Below, in pieces: positions 15,835-24,007 of a stretch of DNA of 64,000 bases. The notes under the pieces were generated by a model. It was not told the DNA's origin and did not search any database. It was given only the letters and a program-made list of their open reading frames with translations. How positions within the stretch are numbered: the stretch's first letter is position 1; every line of letters starts with the position of its first letter. Made by a program: the position numbers and the translations under genes. Source of the stretch: an uncultured Lacinutrix sp. (lineage in GTDB: Bacteria > Bacteroidota > Bacteroidia > Flavobacteriales > Flavobacteriaceae); assembly GCF_947500605.1 (NCBI RefSeq), contig NZ_CANMSJ010000003.1, positions 1-64,000 on the forward strand, in the 5' to 3' direction.

Positions 15835-16218
15835 TTAATCTACTTTATTTAACACAAGATCTTTTAACCAAACTGTTTTAGAATAATAAATTTGAAGGCT
15901 ATTATTATTTACAATTTTTAATTTAGTGTCTTTTAAATTTAAAAGATTATTGTTTTTAGTATTGCTTTTTTCTTTCGGAATAAGCGTAATTTCTTCACCA
16001 TTAATAACACAATTACCATTCACTATTTCATTATCTACATAACACAATTGGTCTTGGTAAAAATAAAATTTAAAGGTAAAATCTCTAGCTATAATTAATT
16101 CATATTTAACATGTATTCCATCTTTAAATTTTTCTTCATTTACATAATTACCGTAAACAATTTGAGCTTGACTATTACCTAAAAAAGCAAAGAACAAAAT
16201 AAAAAAAAAACAAAACAC
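15835..16218 (-). CDS. Small secreted protein of unknown function
   Basis: 127 residues from a GTG start, beginning with a very hydrophobic signal (MFCFFFILFFAFLGNSQAQ), then a soluble beta-rich domain (YGNYVNEEKFKDGIHVKYEL, ending VWLKDLVLNKVD). The signal is encoded across a run of ten T (complement of 16201-16210). A one-base change there would join this frame to an upstream one opening with a TTG and reading LKLNSFILKEAC, which would make a more usual signal peptide, so the start and the run length deserve care. It lies between mnmG and the methyltransferase. I do not recognise the family. Confidence 0.65.
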   Translation of the reverse strand: MFCFFFILFFAFLGNSQAQIVYGNYVNEEKFKDGIHVKYELIIARDFTFKFYFYQDQLCYVDNEIVNGNCVINGEEITLIPKEKSNTKNNNLLNLKDTKLKIVNNNSLQIYYSKTVWLKDLVLNKVD

Positions 16219-16250
16219 GCTTCCTTCAAAATAAAACTATTTAATTTCAA

Positions 16251-16266
16251 TGTTCCACGTGAAACA
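16251..16266. promoter_or_regulatory. parS centromere site (ParB binding), copy 1
   Basis: TGTTCCACGTGAAACA, 15 of 16 bases symmetric and identical to the well-known bacterial parS consensus recognised by ParB/Spo0J. It lies between mnmG and the downstream small gene. Confidence 0.85.
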
Positions 16267-16287
16267 TTATAGAAAATCGTCAGATAA

Positions 16288-18159
16288 TTATCTACCCATA
16301 TAAACTAACAACACAGAAATATCTGCAGGAGATACTCCACTAACTCTTGAAGCTTGAGAGATTGTAACGGGTTGAATTTTGTTTAATTTTTCTCTAGCTT
16401 CTAAGCTCATAGATTGCAACTTTGAGTAATCAAAATTAGCAGGAATCTTTATACTCTCTAGACGAGAAAGCTTATCAGCATTATTCTTTTCTTTATCTAT
16501 ATAGCCAGCATATTTAACCTGAATCTCGGTCTGTTCTATAATCTCTCTGTCTAGATTATGTTCTTTAATATAGTTGTCTACAGACTCAATTTTACGCATA
16601 TCCTCTATAGTAATATTAGGTCTAGCAAATATTTTATGCATCTTCCCTTGCTGTTTTACAGCAGCAGATTCTTTAGCTTCTAGCACAGGATTAGCTTCTT
16701 CTTTTGTTACACTAGTATCTTTAAAAAACTGAACAAATTTCTCTGAAGCATCAAGCTTCTCTTCCATACGTCTCAATCTTTTTTCGCTAGCTAAACCTAA
16801 ATCGTAACCTCTTGGTGTTAATCTAAAATCTGCATTATCTTGTCGTAATAGCGTTCTATATTCCGCACGAGAGGTAAACATTCTATAAGGCTCTTCTGTA
16901 CCTTTAGTAATTAAATCATCTACTAAAACGCCAATATAAGCTTCGTTACGTTTTAGTATAAATGGATCTTTTTCTTGCACTTTAAGCGTTGCATTTATAC
17001 CAGCCATTAAACCTTGAGAAGCTGCTTCTTCGTAACCTGTAGTTCCATTAATTTGACCAGCAAAATACAAACCTTCAACTAACTTAGTTTCTAGCGTGTG
17101 CTTTAATTGTGTTGGTGGAAAATAATCGTATTCAATAGCATAACCCGGTCTAAAAAACTTTACGTTTTCGAAACCAACTATAGAACGCATGGCTTTAAAT
17201 TGAACATCCTCTGGTAACGATGTTGAGAAACCATTAACATACATTTCAACCGTATTCCATCCTTCTGGTTCAACAAATAATTGATGACTATTCTTATCTG
17301 AGAATCTATTTATTTTATCTTCTATACTTGGACAATATCTTGGGCCAAGACTTTTAATTCTACCATTAAACATTGGAGAACGATCGAAACCTTCACGAAG
17401 CAAATCGTGAACCAACTCACTTGTGTGAGCCATATAACAAGAACGTTGATGCTCTAGTGGTTTTGTAATATCTAAATAAGAAAATTTTTCTGGAACTGCA
17501 TCGCCAGGTTGCTCTGCCATTTTAGAAAAATCTAAAGACCTACCATCTACTCTTGGAGGTGTTCCTGTTTTCATTCTGCCAGATTCGAAACCTAAATTAA
17601 CTAGCTGTTCTGTAATTCCAGTTGCGGCTCTTTCACCTGCTCTACCTCCTCCAAAATTTTTATCTCCAATATGAATTAACCCATTTAAAAAAGTACCATT
17701 AGTAAGTACTACAGATTTTGCTCTCACCTCTATTCCTAAAGATGTTTTTACACCTGCAATTTTTCCGTTTTCTACAATTAGACCAGAAACCATTTCTTGA
17801 TAAAAATCTAGATTCTTTGTCTTCTCTAAAAGCAATCTCCAATCTTCTGCAAAACGCATACGGTCACTTTGGACTCTTGGACTCCACATTGCAGGTCCTT
17901 TAGATTTGTTAAGCATCTTAAATTGGATAGCAGAAGTATCACTCACAATTCCACTGTATCCTCCAAGCGCATCAATCTCTCTAACAATTTGTCCTTTTGC
18001 AATTCCTCCCATAGCAGGATTACAAGACATTTGAGCAATATTTTGTAGGTTCATGGTAATAAGCAAGGTTTTGCTTCCCATGTTTGCTGCCGATGCTGCA
18101 GCCTCACTTCCTGCGTGACCACCTCCAACAACAATAACGTCGTAAATTTCGTTAAACAT
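16288..18159 (-). CDS. mnmG: tRNA uridine-5-carboxymethylaminomethyl modification enzyme MnmG (GidA)
   Basis: 623 residues, full length for the family. The N-terminal FAD-binding site is VIVVGGGHAGSEAA (about 10-23), followed by SCNPAMGGIAKGQ, GTFLNGLIHIG, the GGGRAGE signature, CPSIEDKI, the FAD-contacting FAGQINGTTGYEEAASQG, and EPYRMFTSRAEYR. The C-terminal helical domain ends with SRVSGVSPADISVLLVYMGR. With MnmE it installs the cmnm5 group at wobble U34 of several tRNAs. parS sites flank the gene on both sides; in many bacteria gidA lies near the chromosome origin. Confidence 0.98.
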   Translation of the reverse strand: MFNEIYDVIVVGGGHAGSEAAASAANMGSKTLLITMNLQNIAQMSCNPAMGGIAKGQIVREIDALGGYSGIVSDTSAIQFKMLNKSKGPAMWSPRVQSDRMRFAEDWRLLLEKTKNLDFYQEMVSGLIVENGKIAGVKTSLGIEVRAKSVVLTNGTFLNGLIHIGDKNFGGGRAGERAATGITEQLVNLGFESGRMKTGTPPRVDGRSLDFSKMAEQPGDAVPEKFSYLDITKPLEHQRSCYMAHTSELVHDLLREGFDRSPMFNGRIKSLGPRYCPSIEDKINRFSDKNSHQLFVEPEGWNTVEMYVNGFSTSLPEDVQFKAMRSIVGFENVKFFRPGYAIEYDYFPPTQLKHTLETKLVEGLYFAGQINGTTGYEEAASQGLMAGINATLKVQEKDPFILKRNEAYIGVLVDDLITKGTEEPYRMFTSRAEYRTLLRQDNADFRLTPRGYDLGLASEKRLRRMEEKLDASEKFVQFFKDTSVTKEEANPVLEAKESAAVKQQGKMHKIFARPNITIEDMRKIESVDNYIKEHNLDREIIEQTEIQVKYAGYIDKEKNNADKLSRLESIKIPANFDYSKLQSMSLEAREKLNKIQPVTISQASRVSGVSPADISVLLVYMGR

Positions 18160-18170
18160 AATTTTTTAAT

Positions 18171-18186
18171 TGTTCCACGTGAAACA
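18171..18186. promoter_or_regulatory. parS centromere site (ParB binding), copy 2
   Basis: TGTTCCACGTGAAACA, identical to copies 1 and 3 and in the same orientation. It is 12 bp upstream of the mnmG start codon, so bound ParB might also touch mnmG expression. Confidence 0.85.
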
Positions 18187-18248
18187 TTCGAAAATATCAA
18201 ATGATTTCAAAATGGATTTAATACTAAATAATTTAAATCTAAACACAA

Positions 18249-18264
18249 TGTTCCACGTGAAACA
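18249..18264. promoter_or_regulatory. parS centromere site (ParB binding), copy 3
   Basis: TGTTCCACGTGAAACA, third identical site, 78 bp from copy 2, in the ybeY-mnmG intergenic region. The region between copies 2 and 3 is otherwise featureless AT-rich DNA. Confidence 0.85.
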
Positions 18265-18314
18265 TTATTCTCTCAATTTAAAAAGTTTCCAAATATACTG
18301 AGAATTACTGAATT

Positions 18315-18725
18315 CTATTTTAGTGTATTAAGATAGAAGTTTTCTTTCTCTCTCATTAACTTTGCTTCCTCGTCTGTTTTATCTTTGTAGCCGCAGTAAT
18401 GTAAAACACCATGAACTAAAACGCGATGTAATTCTTCTTCAAAAGTATTCTCAAAATCTTTTGCATTATCCTCTACTCTTTCTGTTGAAATAAAAATATC
18501 ACCATGTAATGTTTTTCCTACGGAGTAATCAAAACTAATAACATCGGTTAAAGTGTCGTGGTCTAAGAAGTCTACGTTAAGTTTATGAAGATAATCATCG
18601 TCACAAAAAACATAGTTAATCTCTTCCTCTTTACAGTTTTCTGTTACAATGACAGATGATATCCATTTAGAGATTTGAGTCTCGTTAGGTAGCTTAAAAT
18701 CGTTTTCGTAGTTAAAACTAATCAT
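18315..18725 (-). CDS. ybeY: Endoribonuclease YbeY (rRNA maturation/quality control)
   Basis: 136 residues. The conserved block TDVISFDYS and the metal site HGVLHYCGYKDKTDEEAKLM are present. Most YbeY proteins read H-G-x-L-H-L-x-G-Y-D-H; here the third ligand position is Lys-Asp instead of Asp-His, so Asp may complete the zinc site. I believe this is usual in Bacteroidota. YbeY acts in 16S rRNA 3'-end processing and 70S quality control. Its first 8 bp overlap the end of the DUF4175 gene, so the two are translationally coupled. Confidence 0.92.
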   Translation of the reverse strand: MISFNYENDFKLPNETQISKWISSVIVTENCKEEEINYVFCDDDYLHKLNVDFLDHDTLTDVISFDYSVGKTLHGDIFISTERVEDNAKDFENTFEEELHRVLVHGVLHYCGYKDKTDEEAKLMREKENFYLNTLK

Positions 18726-21700
18726 TCTTTTGTTTAAAATATTCTTGTACTTTCTGTTTGTAAATTTGCTGCAAAGGTAATGCTTGCTTATTCAATATTT
18801 CTGTAGTGTTAAAATATTCTTTAGCATTAGGAATTTGATTATTAGTATTATTTGAAAAATCCTTTTTATTAGTTTCAGATTTACGCTTACTTTCTTGACC
18901 TTGTTCTAAAGTTGCTTTTTCTAATTTTAAAAGCTGATGTTGTAAATTCATCATCTTAGAAAGTGTTTCGTTTGTAAATCCATTATTAATAAGATCTTCT
19001 TCAACGTCCTCCATCTGCTTAATTAATTGCTTAGCATCGGCAGGTGTTCCTTTTCCTAATTTTTCGTCTAAAGCTAACTTTTCTTCAAGTGCTTGACGAA
19101 TCATTTGTTGCTGTTGGTAGATTTTATATAATTCACCATTTACATCTTCATTAAACCCGTCTTGTCCTTTTCCTTTTCCGCCATTACCTTCACCTTCACC
19201 GTTTCCTTCTCCTTTACCGTTTTTGCCTTTTTTTCCTTTGCCACCTTTTCCATTTTCACCATCTACTCCTCCTTCTCCTTTATCTCCGGGCTTTTTTCCT
19301 TTGCCAGGTTTGTCTCCTGGTTTATCTCCAGGTTTATCACCAGACTTATCTCCTGGCTTATCTCCTTCTCCTTCATTAGGTTTGCCGCTTTCTCCCTTTT
19401 TTGTTCCTTCTTCCATTTTTTTATTAAGCTCTTCTTGGCTCATAATAATATCTGGAAGTGGCATTCCGCCTTCTCCTTGACCTTGTCCTGGAGATGGCAT
19501 TGACATTGCATTTTGTAATTGATCTAGAGCATCACTTAAAAAATTAGCTAAATTATTTGCAGATGTTACTGTATATTGTTGCGATGCTACTCCTTTATAA
19601 ATATTATTTTCCGCCAATTCTGCCATTGCTTTATCTATATTAAAATAGACATCGGAAATTTCCTTATTTACTTCTTCAGAAATTTTTGGCTGTCTTAAAG
19701 CCATTGCAAACAAACTATCGTCTACATGTTCAAAATGTGTTCTTAAATCTTTTTGCTTTTTTAAATATGTAGCGTATTCATTATGATTTATTTCTATGCT
19801 GTTAAATTGCTTCATCAGTTTTTCTTCATCAAAAGAAAATAAAACTAAATTATCCAAAATTTGACGTAACATTTCAATATCCTCTTCTAGTGCTTCTTTA
19901 GAAGATTGTCCCATTTGAGCTTGCATTTTCATGCTCATCTCATTCATTTTTTTAGCTGCAGCTTTTTGGCTTTTATTAGCTTTAGCATTATCGGTTTTCT
20001 TTTCTTCTTCACTAGAAGATTCTTCTTTTTTCTCTAATGCATCAGATGCTTCTTCTTGATCTTCTTTTACATTCTCTTCCTTATTCTCGTCTCGCGGTAA
20101 ATTAATAGGTTTCTTTAATTCCTTATTATCTTTCTCAAGCTCGTCTAGTTGTTTTTGTATGTCTTCAAACTTTTTATTAAGCTCCTCTTGTTTTTCTTTA
20201 GTGTTTTCTTTTGGATCTTCGTTAGCTAACTTATTTTGATCCTTAGCAAGCATGTCTAACTCATTACCAATTTTTTCCATCTTTTTATTAACGTAATAAC
20301 GCTTCGTTAATTCAAGCATTTGCTCAAGACTTCTTTTTTGGCTTTTCGCTTTTTTAGCTAGCTTTTCTAATTTTTCTGAAAATTCTTCTTTGTTAATTTT
20401 ATCTTTTAATTTCTCTAATTCTTCTATTAGCTTTTCGTCTTCTTTAAGTTGCTCTTCGTTTTGTTTTAAGCGTTCTTTTAAATCTTCTTTAAATTGATCT
20501 TTTTCTTTATTTTCTTTTTGAAAATCCTCTAAATTCTTTTGAAGCTTTTTATTAAACTTCTGCATCATTTTATCTTGCTGCTTTTGACGCTTCATAAAAT
20601 TCTCAAACTTCTTTTTATCGTTAAAATTAAGTTCAGATTTTTCTTTTTGTGTTTTGGACAATTCTTCTAATTCTTTTTGTTGCTTTTCGAAATTGTCTAA
20701 AGATTTATTAAAATCCTGAATGGTTTCATTTTGTTCCTTTAATTGTTTCTTCTCCTCTTCGTCTGCAGTTCTTTTTCTATAACTAAACACACTACTTTTT
20801 GTGCTTTTGTTTTTACTTACAGCATCGTTATCGAAAACCTCAAAGTATAAATCGTAGCTTGTACCTTCAGTAATTTCCAAATTATTAGGAAAAGCACTTA
20901 TAAACTCACTAAAATTAGATTTAGATATTGAAATAGGTTCTACCTTTTTATCCTTATCATTTCCGGTAGGATAATACACTAATTGTAATTTGCTTAAACC
21001 GTAATCGTCACTAACTTTTCCGTAGAAATATAAAGATTGTTTGTCTAAAGAATCAACTTTAGATTGTAGTTTTAGTTCTGGATATTCATCTCTAACTACT
21101 TGAATATTAAATGCTAAGTTTTCGTAGTCTTTTAATTGTTTATTACTTGTTGCAATACTGTAATCTAAATTACTATAAACTCTTTTTTCAACAGAAAACT
21201 GACCATTTTCATTACTTTTAAACAGCGTAGTATCTTTAGCATAAAGCGTTGCATAATCTGTTGCTTTAGTTCTTAATTTCCAGGTAATACTCGTTCCTGT
21301 TGGTACCACAGCATTTCCTGTACTTTTTAATACTTCATCTCTTTTATTAGTATAATTTGGATAATTTAAAACCATATCGAAACCAAGTAACGTTGGTACT
21401 GGTGCAACAGCTATCGTGTACGGTCTCGAGGTTACGTTATTTGCAAATAAATTAAAAGTGATATCGTTTTGAGGTTGCTCGAAAACATATTCGAAAGCAC
21501 CTACTCCACGTTGTTGCAGATAATACGTTTCGTTATTAAAAGTAATTTGTGCGTTCTCTGGAACAACATCTCCTGCGGTTTTAACAATTAATCGGAATTC
21601 TTTATTCTCGACAGCCTGCATATCTTCATTTAAAATAAAAAATTGAAATGGTGCTGGTGGCTCGTAGGCTGTTTGATAATTTACAACACGCTCATAACTG

Positions 21701-22230
21701 TCGCTAAACCAATTTAATTTTCCTGAAATTGCTATAACGAAAATAATAAGCAACGGAATGGCTGCATATTTTAAATATTTAGCATTTTTTTTGAAGTTAA
21801 TAGCCAATTTAAATGGAACTGGCGTTAGCTCGGCAGCTTTTTGATCGATGCTTGCTAATAATAACTCAGAATCTGAATTTGTATTTTTTAATTGAAGTAC
21901 ATTAAGTAACTTATCGTTAACCTCCGGAAAGTGATTTCCTATTAAACGTGACGCTTCTTCAAAATTAATTCCTTTTTTAAGCTTGAATAGTTTAGCTAAT
22001 GGAATGGCAATAAACTTAATAAACAATGCAATTTCAACGGCTACAAACAACCAAAATAAAACAGTTCTAGCTGTAGAACCTAACCAAAGAAAATGCTCTA
22101 CCAATAATGTAATTAATAAATATAATAGTCCAATACTAAAAAATAGAATTACACCTTTAATTAACTCATTAGTGTAATATTTTCTAATAAACTGGTTTAG
22201 TTTGGATTGTATATTTTGGAAATTACTCAT
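18718..22230 (-). CDS. DUF4175 family large membrane protein
   Basis: 1170 residues. Two membrane helices lie near 22-72 (IKGVILFFSIGLLYLLITLL, then a second) and a third near 153-170. A periplasmic beta-rich region (about 180-490) follows, then a very long charged coiled coil (about 495-790, dense in Lys/Glu/Gln) with a Gly/Lys/Asp-rich low-complexity stretch later (GDKSGDKPGDKPGDK repeats near 975-1000, then GEGNGEGEGNGGKGKG). The helical C-terminus contains NEDVNGELYKIYQQQQMIRQ. It matches the size and layout of Bacteroidota DUF4175 proteins, whose role is unknown. The repeat tract generates misleading open frames on the other strand at 19.2-19.5 kb. Confidence 0.88.
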   Translation of the reverse strand: MSNFQNIQSKLNQFIRKYYTNELIKGVILFFSIGLLYLLITLLVEHFLWLGSTARTVLFWLFVAVEIALFIKFIAIPLAKLFKLKKGINFEEASRLIGNHFPEVNDKLLNVLQLKNTNSDSELLLASIDQKAAELTPVPFKLAINFKKNAKYLKYAAIPLLIIFVIAISGKLNWFSDSYERVVNYQTAYEPPAPFQFFILNEDMQAVENKEFRLIVKTAGDVVPENAQITFNNETYYLQQRGVGAFEYVFEQPQNDITFNLFANNVTSRPYTIAVAPVPTLLGFDMVLNYPNYTNKRDEVLKSTGNAVVPTGTSITWKLRTKATDYATLYAKDTTLFKSNENGQFSVEKRVYSNLDYSIATSNKQLKDYENLAFNIQVVRDEYPELKLQSKVDSLDKQSLYFYGKVSDDYGLSKLQLVYYPTGNDKDKKVEPISISKSNFSEFISAFPNNLEITEGTSYDLYFEVFDNDAVSKNKSTKSSVFSYRKRTADEEEKKQLKEQNETIQDFNKSLDNFEKQQKELEELSKTQKEKSELNFNDKKKFENFMKRQKQQDKMMQKFNKKLQKNLEDFQKENKEKDQFKEDLKERLKQNEEQLKEDEKLIEELEKLKDKINKEEFSEKLEKLAKKAKSQKRSLEQMLELTKRYYVNKKMEKIGNELDMLAKDQNKLANEDPKENTKEKQEELNKKFEDIQKQLDELEKDNKELKKPINLPRDENKEENVKEDQEEASDALEKKEESSSEEEKKTDNAKANKSQKAAAKKMNEMSMKMQAQMGQSSKEALEEDIEMLRQILDNLVLFSFDEEKLMKQFNSIEINHNEYATYLKKQKDLRTHFEHVDDSLFAMALRQPKISEEVNKEISDVYFNIDKAMAELAENNIYKGVASQQYTVTSANNLANFLSDALDQLQNAMSMPSPGQGQGEGGMPLPDIIMSQEELNKKMEEGTKKGESGKPNEGEGDKPGDKSGDKPGDKPGDKPGKGKKPGDKGEGGVDGENGKGGKGKKGKNGKGEGNGEGEGNGGKGKGQDGFNEDVNGELYKIYQQQQMIRQALEEKLALDEKLGKGTPADAKQLIKQMEDVEEDLINNGFTNETLSKMMNLQHQLLKLEKATLEQGQESKRKSETNKKDFSNNTNNQIPNAKEYFNTTEILNKQALPLQQIYKQKVQEYFKQKND

Positions 22231-22332
22231 TAATTATCATTCTTATTTACAAAACAAGCACAAAAACCGCTTGTTTACAACTTATAAAACTACAATTTTA
22301 TTATTCAATCTCTAATAATTATGTGTTAATTG

Positions 22333-22340
22333 TATCTTTG
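22333..22340 (+). promoter_or_regulatory. -7 promoter element of gltX
   Basis: TATCTTTG matches TAnnTTTG, 88 bp before the gltX start. The transcript leader would contain the palindromic repeat at 22349-22369. Confidence 0.45.
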
Positions 22341-22348
22341 CGGTCGAG

Positions 22349-22369
22349 ATCCTGAAACAAGTTCAGGAT
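22349..22369. repeat. Short palindromic repeat-like element in the gltX leader
   Basis: ATCCTGAA and its complement TTCAGGAT with a 5-nt loop, embedded in gagatcctgaaacaagttcaggatgaca. Sequences of this form occur as dispersed intergenic repeats in many bacteria. It is more GC-rich than its surroundings, and only one copy is seen in the window. Confidence 0.55.
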
Positions 22370-22428
22370 GACAATTTATAAGTAACTTAAACATTTTTGA
22401 TGTTTAAGCGTTAATTTTCAACAAAACG

Positions 22429-23937
22429 ATGTCTAAAAACGTTCGTGTGCGTTTCGCACCAAGTCCTACAGGACCTTTACATATTGGAGGAGTTAGAACC
22501 GCTCTTTTCAACTATTTATTTGCAAAAAAATACAACGGAACTTTTGTGTTACGTATTGAAGATACAGACCAAAATCGCTACGTAGAAGGTGCCGAAAAGT
22601 ATATTATAGATTCTTTAAATTGGTGTAATATTCCTTTTGATGAAGGACCAAATAAAAACGAAAAATTTGGACCTTACAGACAAAGTGAACGTAAGCATTT
22701 ATACAAGCAATATGCAGAGCAATTAATTGCTTCTGGTAATGCTTATTATGCTTTTGATACTCCAGAAACATTAGATGCTAAAAGAAAAGAATACGAAGCT
22801 AACAAGCAAACTTTTATATACAATTGGCATAACCGTTTAGAGTTAATTAACTCTCTTTCGCTTACAACTGAAGAAGTAAAAACAAAGCTTGATAATGGTG
22901 ATGATTATGTTATTCGTTTTAAATCTCCTCAAGATGAAACATTACGTCTTAAAGATATAATTCGTGGAGACATTAAAATTGATACTAACGTTTTAGACGA
23001 TAAAGTTTTGTTTAAAAGTGATGGTATGCCAACGTACCATTTAGCAAATATTGTAGATGATCATTTAATGGAAATCTCTCATGTTATTCGTGGTGAAGAA
23101 TGGTTACCTTCTTTAGCATTACACATGCAATTATATACTGCTTTTGGTTGGGAAGCGCCAGAATTTGCACATTTACCATTAATATTAAAACCAACAGGAA
23201 AAGGGAAATTAAGTAAGCGTGATGGTGATAAATTAGGCTTTCCTGTATTTCCATTAGAATATACTTCTCCAGATGGAGACATTTCTAAAGGGTATAAAGA
23301 AGAAGGTTATTTTGCAGATGCTGTAATTAATTTCTTAGCCTTTTTAGGATGGAATCCTGGAACAGAACAAGAGATTTTTAACTTAGATGAATTAGTTGAA
23401 GCTTTCAATTTAGACCGCGTTAATAAAGCAGGAGCACGTTTTGATCCAGACAAAATAAAATGGTTTAACCACCATTATATGCAAGAGCAAAGTGATGATA
23501 TATTAGCTGAAGCTTTTCAAAAAAATCATTCTGAATTAGCCACTATAGATCCTAGTTATATTGCAATGGTTGTTGGTTTAATTAAAGAACGTGCAACGTT
23601 TGTAAACGATTTTTGGGCTTTAAGTAGCTTCTTCTTTGTTGCTCCAGAAAACTACGATGAGAAGGCTTCTAAAAAGGCATTTAAAGACGAAACTAAAGAC
23701 TTAATGACGCAATTAGTGTCTATAATTTCTAATATTGAAGAGTTTGAAGTAGAAACGCTTCAAAAAGAAATTAAAGGTTGGATTACTGGAAACGAAATAG
23801 GTTTTGGAAAAGTAATGATGCCTTTACGTTTAGCTTTAGTTGGTGCTTTACAAGGACCAGAAGTTTTTGATATTATGTATATGATTGGTAAAACTGAAAC
23901 TATAAAACGTATTGAAAAAATGATTACTGTTTTATAA
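22429..23937 (+). CDS. gltX: Glutamate-tRNA ligase
   Basis: 502 residues of the class I aminoacyl-tRNA synthetase family. The HIGH-type motif is FAPSPTGPLHIGGVRTALFN (residues 8-27), LRIEDTDQNR follows, and the KMSKS loop is GKLSKRDGDKLGFP at about 260. C-terminal helical anticodon-binding domain ends with IGKTETIKRIEKMITVL. It charges tRNA-Glu. The window also carries a separate glnS, so this need not be a non-discriminating enzyme. It stands alone between leftward genes and shares a bidirectional terminator with the metalloprotease gene. Confidence 0.97.
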   Translation: MSKNVRVRFAPSPTGPLHIGGVRTALFNYLFAKKYNGTFVLRIEDTDQNRYVEGAEKYIIDSLNWCNIPFDEGPNKNEKFGPYRQSERKHLYKQYAEQLIASGNAYYAFDTPETLDAKRKEYEANKQTFIYNWHNRLELINSLSLTTEEVKTKLDNGDDYVIRFKSPQDETLRLKDIIRGDIKIDTNVLDDKVLFKSDGMPTYHLANIVDDHLMEISHVIRGEEWLPSLALHMQLYTAFGWEAPEFAHLPLILKPTGKGKLSKRDGDKLGFPVFPLEYTSPDGDISKGYKEEGYFADAVINFLAFLGWNPGTEQEIFNLDELVEAFNLDRVNKAGARFDPDKIKWFNHHYMQEQSDDILAEAFQKNHSELATIDPSYIAMVVGLIKERATFVNDFWALSSFFFVAPENYDEKASKKAFKDETKDLMTQLVSIISNIEEFEVETLQKEIKGWITGNEIGFGKVMMPLRLALVGALQGPEVFDIMYMIGKTETIKRIEKMITVL

Positions 23938-23956
23938 AAACGGAAACATATTAAAT

Positions 23957-23989
23957 AAAAAAAGCGAGCTAAAATAGCTCGCTTTTTTT
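23957..23989. terminator. Bidirectional terminator between gltX and the metalloprotease gene
   Basis: AAAAAAAGCGAGCTA (23957-23971) pairs with TAGCTCGCTTTTTTT (23975-23989). Confidence 0.9.
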
Positions 23990-24007
23990 ATGTGTATTAT
24001 TTAATGA

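Noticed and set aside
19162-19503. Two + strand frames with Ser/Phe or Ser/Pro-rich products
   Set aside because: They are mirrors of the Gly/Lys/Asp low-complexity repeats of the DUF4175 gene.
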